Assembly (NCBI GenBank): GCA_026008535.1
Contig: BRKX01000004.1
Coordinates: forward strand, 55,126,501-55,190,500
Origin: Perilla frutescens
Taxonomy: Eukaryota; Streptophyta; Magnoliopsida; Lamiales; Lamiaceae
DNA: 64,000 nucleotides
Direction of reading: 5' to 3'
Shown here: positions 56,184-64,000 of the stretch, in pieces
Layout: each line of letters starts with the position of its first letter
Position numbering within the stretch: position 1 is the stretch's first letter
Program-made: the position numbers and the translations under genes
The notes under the pieces: model-generated
The model's input: the letters and a program-made list of their open reading frames with translations, nothing else
Told to the model about the DNA's origin: nothing
Database searches by the model: none

Positions 56184-58935
56184 ATGCAACAAAGATGGCA
56201 AAAGAAGAAAAAACATTTCCCTCTCATAGCGCTCATCTTCTTCGTTTTCATAGCCTTTTCAATTTTGTGGAGTGAGTCCAATATTGGAGTGATTCATCAG
56301 CACCAATCTCACAGAGATAAAAATGGCGAAAAGCAGCGATCTTTCGATCAGAATGATTCTTTGCTCGATTCCACGCCTGCCCAGAACTTCAATCTTTCGA
56401 AAAAGTCTCCAGGTTTGCTTCAACAACTTAAAAATTCTTGATTTTTAGTTGTTTTTCCTATGTGGGTTTTGGGATTCTGGGTTTCTTATGTTGTTTTTGT
56501 GCACTAGCTAACTTAAATTTCAGTTCTTGTTTGTGATATTGCTAGATGTAGTCATAATTTCTGTGTTAATGCTCTGCAATTTATGGAACTAAACTAAAAA
56601 TTGGTTCTTGAATCTTGATGGATATGATTTGATCTGTGTGTCTAAAATGGTGTTGTTGGTTTTGTAGTGGGCATAGATAAATTCACTACATGTGCTTCCA
56701 CGGTGAGGTATAGTGGCCGGAGGGCTGTTTCAGCCATCCACGGGGAAGAATCCGGTGGTCGGAGGGCGGCGTCTGAGGTGGAAGGTTGTGATTTTTTTTC
56801 TGGTAAATGGATTCTTGATAATGTGACACATCCATTGTACAACGAGTCTGAATGTCCGTACATGTCTGATCAATTGGCTTGCCACAAGCATGGGAGGCCT
56901 GATTTAGGGTATCAGTTTTGGAGATGGCAACCACGAAACTGCAATTTGAAGAGGTGATGTTCTATTTCGTCGTGTTAGTAGATTTGATGAGTGTGTTGAT
57001 ATGCATATATGTGCAATAATTGTTTGAGCATTTGAAGTAGAAGATACGTGTTGCTATGACATTTTTGGTAACTTCTTGTTGATGAGAATGTAGGTGGAAT
57101 GCAGTGGAAATGTGGGAGAAGTTGAGGGGGAAGAGATTGATGTTTGTAGGGGATTCACTCAATCGAGGGCAATGGATATCTATGTTGTGTTTGTTGCAGT
57201 CTGTAATTCCAAAGGATAAGCAGTCCATCACACCGAATTCTGAACTCACTATTTTTCGAGCAGAGGTATACTTTTTTTTCTAAAAGAGGAAAGAAAGAAA
57301 AGTAAACCAATCTTTTGAACAATGGTTTAATATTAGACTCATCCATTTCCTCGAAAGTAGCTCAAAGTGTAGGCATTCTAAATATTTTGTGAGTTGAGAA
57401 AGTGATGGAGATGCACAACTCATTGTGTGTTTCTAAATCTTTATGTGGTAATCATGTATTCTTGTATTCTACAGAACTATAATGCCACAGTCGAGTTTCT
57501 CTGGACGCCTCTTCTTGTCGAGTCTAATTCAGACGATGCAGTTGATCACCGCATGAATGAAAGAATACTGCGTCCTGATGCAATTCTTAGACATTCATCG
57601 CGCTGGGAGCATGCAGATATACTGGTTTTTAATTCGTATCTGTGGTGGAGACAGGGCTCAGTCAAGCTGTTGTAAGTATAATCCAATAATTTTTGCAAGA
57701 GTGAGTTCAGCTCGTTGAATGACAGGAGAGAAATTCTTGTATCTTACTTGTGTGGAATCGTGTTTTAGATGGAGCGATGATGAAAACAGAGTTTGTGAAG
57801 AAATTAGTGGGCTCGGAGGCATGGAGTTGGCCATGGAAACGTGGGCAGATTGGGTGGCCTCTAATGTTGATCCACAAAAAAAGAAGGTTTTCTTCGTCAC
57901 AATGTCGCCTACACATCTAGGGTGAGCACTCTCTTACTCGAATTACCTTAACTCGATTTTGATTGCATACAATGCTATCTTGGTTGATATTTCAGTCGCA
58001 TAAGTATTTAAGTATTTGCTCGTTTCATTTAATATATATCTAGCAGTTAGTGAACTAATTAATTCATAACGACTACGTACAATTTGTGTTGTTCAATTTC
58101 ATATTTGGAAATGTCCTATTACATCTTTTGAAAAATGCAAAATTTACCTTATGTTCATTGAGAGTTGAGCTCTATTTGCAATATTCTAGTTAATTTGCAA
58201 CTGACTGTATGAGCTTACTGTAATATTGAACTTATATATTTGGTTTCAAAATAGGATAAATTGTTTTTGTCATCAAATTTAGTCACTTTTTTGCATTTGC
58301 TATACAATCAGTTTTTTTTGTCAATTGCCACCTGAATTATATGAAATTTGTTATTTGTCCACTGCTGATTGAATTTGAAGGAAATTCTTTCAATATTCCA
58401 AGAAATAATCAAAAGTGACAAATAATTTACTTTCAACTTCTCTTCACCAATTGTTTGTTTGTATATACACAATGCTAATCTAATGTCTGAAGACCAAACA
58501 TATATCAACCTTGATCAAATGGGACTCATCAACTCAAATTAAATTCTACTTGTTTTCAATCTTCTGCAATTAAAATTTGTGCAACATTCTTATGAACTGC
58601 ACAGGAAATACGAGTGGGAGCCCAGGAGTGAAGGCAACTGTTTCAACGAGAAACAGCCTATACACGATGAAAGATACTGGGGGACTGGCTCGGACCTGCC
58701 CACGATGAGGATGGTCGAGAAGGTATTGAGTAGGTTGGGTTCAAAGGTTTCTGTTCTCAACATCACTCAGCTCTCCGAGTACAGGAAAGACGGGCATCCC
58801 ACCATTTATCGCAAGTTTTGGGAGCCGTTGGGCCCTGAGAAAACGTCGAACCCTGCTAGCTATTCCGACTGCATCCACTGGTGTTTGCCGGGAGTGCCCG
58901 ACGTCTGGAACGAGCTGCTGTTCCAATTTTTGTAG
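56184..58935 (+). CDS. TBL/PMR5-type xylan O-acetyltransferase-like gene (6 exons), canonical form
   Basis: Exons 56184-56412, 56668-56953, 57094-57265, 57475-57671, 57769-57921 and 58605-58935; all GT-AG; 455 residues. Basic N-terminus (MQQRWQKKKKH), signal-anchor at about 11-28, a stem of about 100 residues, then CDFFSGKWILDN, GDS Ser193 (VGDSLNRGQW), the standard MSPTH block, YRKDGHPT, and DxxH Asp434/His437 (DCIHWCLPGVPDVW). Closest by eye to the TBL33/34/35 and ESK1 xylan acetyltransferases, which act in the Golgi on xylan destined for the wall. Its last four introns match the four array introns in position and phase; the additional intron lies between anchor/stem and catalytic domain. 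Motifs are complete and it is likely the functional reference copy. Confidence 0.93.
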
Positions 58936-59309
58936 GCATGATCCTTGGTTTTGCCTGTGTACATTTCAAGAAATGGTGTAATTTAAGGAAAACCTTGAAA
59001 TATTAATGAAATGGGCTGATTGATTTTGGATGAGCGAGCAGTTTATGTATTGATTTGAGATGAAATTTTAATTAGCTTCTGGTAGCTAGATGTATATAAA
59101 TATAGTATGTAGTTGAGATTAATTTCTTTAGTCTTTGGGTTTGTTTATGATCGAGTAGCAGAATTCTACCTATTTTGGAGAGCAATTTTGTGAATTTAAT
59201 AGATAAAATATGTTCTTGTTTTGAGCTTAGCATTCTCTCTCTTTTTCAAAGAGAAAAAAGAAAAAAGAAGGAAAGAAAGAAAGAAAAGAAAATTATGGCT
59301 TTATTTGTC
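58936..59309. other. 3' flank of the 56-kb TBL gene
   Basis: AT-rich with an AATATTAATGAAATGG stretch about 60 bases after the stop that could serve polyadenylation, and an AAG-rich tract at 59246-59290. No gene. Confidence 0.4.
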
Positions 59310-59660
59310 ATGTTCTGAAATTATATATTTCTCATGCAATAGTTTTAGAGCGATCGACAATATAAAATCAACACACAACGCAGAGAGAGAGAAGAACATT
59401 GATGGAATGGAACGAGAGACGAGCAACAAGACGGCGGTCACGTCATGAAGTACCGCTTCCCCACCGATCGAGAGCGGTCGAACAACAAGCGGCGACCCCT
59501 CTTGATCGGAGGGCAAGCGGTACTTCATGGTGGTCGACGTGACCAGTCTTTGGTGGCGCATCGAACCACCCACGACCCTTTGCTCGTCTTGATGCACCCT
59601 TTCAGAAGGTGGTTGTTGCTTCTCTCTCGCTCCATCAATGCTCTCTCTCTCTTCTCTGTC
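59310..59660. repeat. Palindromic (head-to-head) duplication of the 5' part of the BZR1-like gene
   Basis: 59310-59490 reads in the sense direction of the neighbouring gene: 5' leader (TCTCATGCAATAGTTTTAGA), start region (ATTGATGGAATGG), then, after a deletion of about 75 bases, GGTCACGTCATGAAGTACCG and on. From 59501 to about 59660 the same gene segment reads antisense, back to its start codon. The centre is a stem of 28 pairs with 3 mismatches (59445-59472 with 59501-59528) around a 28-base loop; pairing continues outward with gaps. Neither arm codes for an intact protein. Confidence 0.85.
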
Positions 59661-60612
59661 TCAACATCAGCATCTTCATTTTTCTTTTCATTACTTTCGC
59701 GAGATGAATCTGGTTCATCGCTTAGACTTCAAGGAGGAACTAACTGCACTCATTCCAAGTTCCCACTAATATTGTGCCACCAAATCTATTTATTTAAATT
59801 TATGTGCATGTGGTCGTATAAAATATATTTAATATGTTAAATATATATAAAACATATAAATTATTTAATTTTGTCTATCGATCGAAAATTAATATTACTA
59901 TAAGTGTATATAAATATCCAATTGATTCAGTTTAAAATGTAAAAAAAACATTCTAAACGTGTTTATGAATATATTTGAAAAATTATAAATATAATTGTAA
60001 ACTATCATTTGATAAAGTTTTTTTTCTTATTATATATTAATACTATTACAACCAACACTTCAACTATCATAAACTTTAAACTTAAAAATGTGTAGATCGA
60101 TTTTTCCGTACATCGTACAGGGAATATACTGGTTATTTAATCAAAATAACACATTTGTAATTAAGTTGTTGATCAATGTTTGCTCAAAAAAATTTGATTA
60201 ATCGGATAAGGTTGGTTATTAATTTCACTTCAACGGAAATTATTTCGACTATCCCTTATCAAATACTAGTAAAGATCTCGAAATTTCAACCAAATTCCAT
60301 ACTTCAAAATACAATTAGGAGGTCATCGTGCGTAATTATTATAGAATAACTCAATAAATAAACTCAATTTGTGTAGAACGTATTTTTATTTCTTTATATC
60401 CAAAATAAAACCAAATCAAAGATCGCAACATTTCTTTTCCGCGAGAGTAATACTCAACAATTTAAATTTATAAGACACAACATAATAATCACATAAACTT
60501 GCAACCAATATTTCAAACAGAAACACAACCATTTCCATTTTCATTAATTCTAAACTTTTTTTTCTTATACATATAAAATAAAATTATAATAACTACAAAT
60601 TAAACCCTAGAG
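59661..60612. other. Spacer between the palindrome and the BZR1-like gene
   Basis: 59661-59760 is a balanced-composition stretch (for example TTCGCGAGATGAATCTGG) whose source I do not recognise. The rest is AT-rich. TTTTTCCGTACATCGTACAGG at about 60098-60118 resembles end sequences of plant transposons but has no partner. No gene is supported. Confidence 0.45.
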
Positions 60613-61161
60613 CTAGAGAGTGAGGGTGGTATTAGGCTCTCCTTCCACTCGATCATCACCACACCTGCAGTATTCCTCTTCTTCATCACCATCATCGTCG
60701 ACCAATCTTGGCATGTTCCCCACCTCTTCCTACCAAAATCACGTAAAAAAAAAAATCAAATCAAATAAATTTAGAGAACGTAGGAAAAATATTTAAAAAA
60801 AAAAAAAAAAGAAACTAAAGCTCATGCATTATATTTATTTTTATACTACCTTCCTGAAAACGGTGCCATCTTCCTCGACGTGCCAGCCGGCTTCGTTGCA
60901 GAGAGCTTTGAGAAGATCGTTGGAGTCGGCGTGCTTTGGGAGATTGTAATTGCCGTGAGCCTTCAATCCGGCGAAGATCTTGTGAGCGATGGAGCGGCGC
61001 CGCCGCTCCCTCTGCTTGTTGTTCGACCGCTCTCGGTCCGAGGGGAAGCGGTACTTCATGACATGACCACCGTCTTTGGTGGTGCGTCGAACCACCCACG
61101 GCCCTTTGCTCGTCTTGATGCACCCTTTCAGAAGGTGGTTTTTGCTTCTCTCTCGCTCCAT
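60613..61161 (-). CDS. Short BZR1/BES1-type protein (2 exons, 142 residues)
   Basis: Exon 1 is 61161-60850 and exon 2 is 60729-60613, with a GT-AG intron (60849-60730). The start chosen is MERERSKNH at 61161; an in-frame Met further up (61281) would add a leader that reads as repetitive GA-rich UTR. Residues about 46-104 match the DNA-binding domain of brassinosteroid-response factors BZR1/BES1 (NKQRERRRRSIAHKIFAGL; GNYNLPKHADSNDLLKALCN; EAGWHVEEDGTVFRK). After the intron comes a 38-residue acidic tail (DDDGDEEEEYCRCG) ending TTLTL. The Ser-rich GSK3-target region, PEST sequence and a full EAR motif of BZR1 are absent. It could be a short regulator or a small subfamily; nuclear DNA binding is inferred from the domain only. 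Confidence 0.85.
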
Positions 61162-61755
61162 CAATGCTCTCTCTCTCTCTCTCTCTGTTGGTCTTATGTT
61201 GTCTATCCCTCTAAAACTGTTGCATGAGATATATATGCAGAGTTTTAGGGCAAGAAAGGACAAGGGAACAAAAAAGGACACGAGTACTCTTTGATTCCTT
61301 CACACACAACTGTTGCTGAGATTTTTCTTTTTGTTTTGTTTGGGTGTTTTTTTGTTTTTATGTGAGAGAGAGTTTTGTTTGGGTGTTTTTTTGTTTTTAT
61401 GTGAGAGAGAGAGAGAGAGAGAGAGAGACTATGCGCTTTGAAAATTGCTAGGTTTAGTATGAAAATTGGGCGAAGAATGGCTTTGAAGAATTTCCATAAT
61501 TTTGATTAGTTTTGATATGTTGGCAGTTATATTCCCTGCATGCAGAGATATGCAAATATTGCTTTTGAGATGGGGAAATATATCTCTGCTGATAAAGACA
61601 AAAACATTCTAAACAGTTCTAAGCCAAAAAAAGACAGACGACGAGATCGCATGTTCATGCCAAATGTCTGAAAATCTCAAATGTAGTGTCGGAATTGACG
61701 CTTCAGATTCTCCACGACCGTAAGTAACACATTCAAATTCTACTTAGATAATATA

Positions 61756-61793
<38 letters not shown>

Positions 61794-62111
61794 ACAAAGT
61801 GCAATATTCTGATATATCGAAATACAATTTTTCTCTAACTATTGTATTTGAGCTAGGCCATATACAATAACCGCAATTTACATTTGATATATGTGATGCC
61901 ATCGTAGTACTTATTCTCCCATATTTGAGAGACTATACATCAAAATTCAAAAATAACTACGAACTACACACAATCATAGGCCAAATTTAATCAGCCAACT
62001 TGAAAAAAAGTTCAAGACTACGCATTGAAAGATCATTTTTCTGGAACTGGTACTCGATCACATTTGCATGCAGCGTTGCTCATATTCAAGAATTGGGATA
62101 AATAGGTTGTG
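61162..62111. other. Spacer between the BZR1-like gene and BRCA2
   Basis: Contains the GA-rich leader of the BZR1-like gene (61165-61190), a tandem duplication of about 44 bases (GTTTTGTTTGGGTGTTTTTT, twice in 61332-61404) followed by a GA microsatellite (61402-61428), and a TA microsatellite (61758-61789). The two genes face the same way (minus), so this holds the BZR1-like promoter and the BRCA2 3' flank. Confidence 0.6.
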
Positions 62112-64000
62112 TCAACATCCATCTTCTGAATTTCTGATAATAGACATAACTCTTTCCTTAAGCTTCTCAGTTATCTGCATTGCCAAATTTACAGAGATGT
62201 TATCCAGATGAATGGAGGGTACGATAAGCAGCACGTCGAAGTAACAAAATGCATACCGAGCACGAGGTAGTTGCCCATTTTGAGACTGAAGCAGCAGCAT
62301 TTTTCAGATGGCTGCGACCCTCGTGATCATAAGTTAGAAAATAATCTGAATTTTCTGTAGCTTCTGCAACCCACAAACCATTTACTCGATCTCTTGGTCT
62401 CTTGGTAAGATTGGAGAATCCAACCTGCAAAAAAAATTGATTCTTGTAATTTATCAGTATTTTTTCAAGTTCCAATCCACTTCGTATACTTGGTTTAATG
62501 AGACTGGATGAAACGAATACAGCATTCCCTTTCCCGGGGAAGGAAAGAGAAGCATGGATCTGCTGTTGCATTTCAAGAAAGGAAAATTATTGTACAGATG
62601 TTAAGGGGACTCTTGGAAATAATTCTTCTATATATCAGTACTGCTAACAATCCCAAAAATTAATCGATTCAAAAGAATTTATGCATGAAACTTCACGAAC
62701 AACCTAGAAAGAACTTGTTAATATCAGACTATTACTTACCACGGATCCAGCAATACTGGAGTTCATTGGCACAGTTGAATTAGATTCAAAGAAAGGTAAG
62801 CAGAAATTAATGGCCAGTAATACATCTGGTGATCCCTCCGAGCAAAATTCAGCTGTGGATCCATCTGTCACAAACACCCACTGCTTTTGCTGATGACCTT
62901 GTATATACACATCTCCCACGTAAACAACGAAAGCCGCAATGTCAAACTCACTGCAAAATCAATGTTGGGTAATCAAAATCTTCTGGAAATTTCAGAACCA
63001 CAAGACATTCAAGAATATCACCAACAAGACCTACCTGGAGAGAGGAACTTCTCCCAAAAATGAGATTGTAGCTGATGAACGAGGAATGAAAAATGACCTT
63101 CAAGAACCAGTAGTGGATCGTTTAATAATTCAATGTATTTCTCGCAAAGAAGCATGAAGAAATGCACACCTCTTAAGCCACTTACTCAAAATTATCCATT
63201 GTCATGGGGGGCAAAGGTGACCAATCACTGGTTGATCCTCTTGCTTGTAAGTAAACGATGTCTGAATCAGAGCTAGATGGTACAAGACCACCAACAGCAT
63301 ACGCATGCCCTTCACGCAGTTCTAGTATCTAAAAAATAACATATATACCTAAGAGGCTAAGATGATTGACAGAAGTTGTACCAGGGGAAAAATTATTATG
63401 TCATGAGATGAGGATTCATGTGGGTAGTGGATGCATGCATATTGGATAACAGCAAGGATGAAAAATCAGGAAATTTACCAATATTTTTGTTTTCCACAAT
63501 CATCAATATGCTAGTAAGGATAAGAAAATCTTCACCAATTCGGTAAATATAGATATCAATATCAAGATAAGTTAGTTTGTTGGACAAATTTACAAAAATT
63601 GAACAAATATCAGGAAATGTTGAAAATTTAATAATATAAAAAAAATCTCAACCTTTATCAATATGATATATCTGTGATACAGAAAAATTGATATTTCCAT
63701 CCTTGGACAACCAATGTGGCAATGTCATGAACCATATTGAAAATTCACCTGTTTTTTAGTAGGATTCCATATCGTTATCAAGCCTTTTTGTGAACTATAC
63801 TCCAGTTGACCCTTTTTTTCCAACCCAACCACTCTAACACGCAAAAAAGGAGTGACCTCTCTCTCCCCAAGCCCAGCATTCTCCACAGCTTTCTCAATCG
63901 ATTTTTGTATTTCTGACTGTCTCATTGCCTTGATCACAGAAAACATATCAGAACTCCTGCAGGGTTTAAATGTTGAGTAAAGAAACACATCTTGTCATAC
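62112..64000 (-). CDS. BRCA2: BRCA2 homologue, C-terminal exons (gene continues past the right edge)
   Basis: Six exons on the minus strand, all GT-AG and in phase: 63956-63749, 63328-63186, 63097-63035, 62950-62740, 62424-62257, 62174-62112 (stop). They encode 285 residues of the C-terminal OB-fold region of plant BRCA2: SDMFSVIKAMRQSEIQKSIE, EREVTPFLRVRVVGL, ITIWNPTKKQ, AVGGLVPSSSDSDIVYLQAR, SEFDIAAFVVYVGDVYIQG, QKQWVFVTDGS, GLWVAEATENSDYF, ending RNSEDGC. BRCA2 loads RAD51/DMC1 on single-stranded DNA in homologous recombination and meiosis; this part binds DNA (and DSS1 in the upstream fold). The BRC repeats and helical domain must lie beyond 64000. Reading is uninterrupted, so the gene is probably functional. 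Confidence 0.93.

Noticed and set aside
59301..59840. Coding frames across the BZR1-like palindrome (98 and 131 residues)
   Set aside because: They are translations of antisense or frame-shifted BZR1-like DNA and do not preserve the protein.

Overview
This window is nuclear DNA of a flowering plant, almost certainly a eudicot. The evidence is intron-containing genes of plant families (TBL/PMR5 wall acetyltransferases, a BZR1-type factor, plant BRCA2), AT-rich spacers, and plant-type transposons with exact target duplications. The sequence does not show the species. No database search was run; all calls come from reading the sequence.

Layout, left to right. 1-2808 is the gag end, primer-binding site and 5' LTR of a Ty3/Gypsy element on the minus strand. 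3270-45420 is a tandem, same-strand array of five TBL/PMR5 (DUF231) genes. Copy 1 (3270-11023) is dead: it is split by a 5.8-kb Ty1/Copia element with a GACAA duplication, has a nonsense codon, and has lost the GDS exon. Copies 2 (13179-15925), 3 (28740-31605), 4 (33375-35844) and 5 (43434-45420) are intact five-exon genes of 405-407 residues. A 9.8-kb Helitron (18088-27911) separates copies 2 and 3. A Mutator-like element and a 4.9-kb CACTA element separate copies 4 and 5. A Gypsy-type solo LTR (46990-48689) and a nested hAT complex (about 49383-53218) follow.

The right end is ordinary gene space. It holds a sixth, more canonical TBL gene (56184-58935), a palindromic duplicate of part of a BZR1-like gene (59310-59660), the short BZR1-like gene itself (60613-61161, minus), and the 3' exons of BRCA2 (62112 to beyond the edge, minus).

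Functionally, the TBL genes should be Golgi type II membrane proteins with the GDS and DxxH motifs of polysaccharide O-acetyltransferases, most like the xylan-acetylating ESK1/TBL3/TBL33-35 branch. All four intact array members share changes in two otherwise conserved blocks (SPTH and DGHP), while the gene at 56 kb keeps the standard form. The array shares intron positions and phases with that gene, so they have a common ancestor. The most unusual locus is the head-to-head duplication of the BZR1-like 5' end, which could fold into an RNA hairpin matching its neighbour. The window also preserves many datable insertions inside a gene family that was duplicating at the same time.
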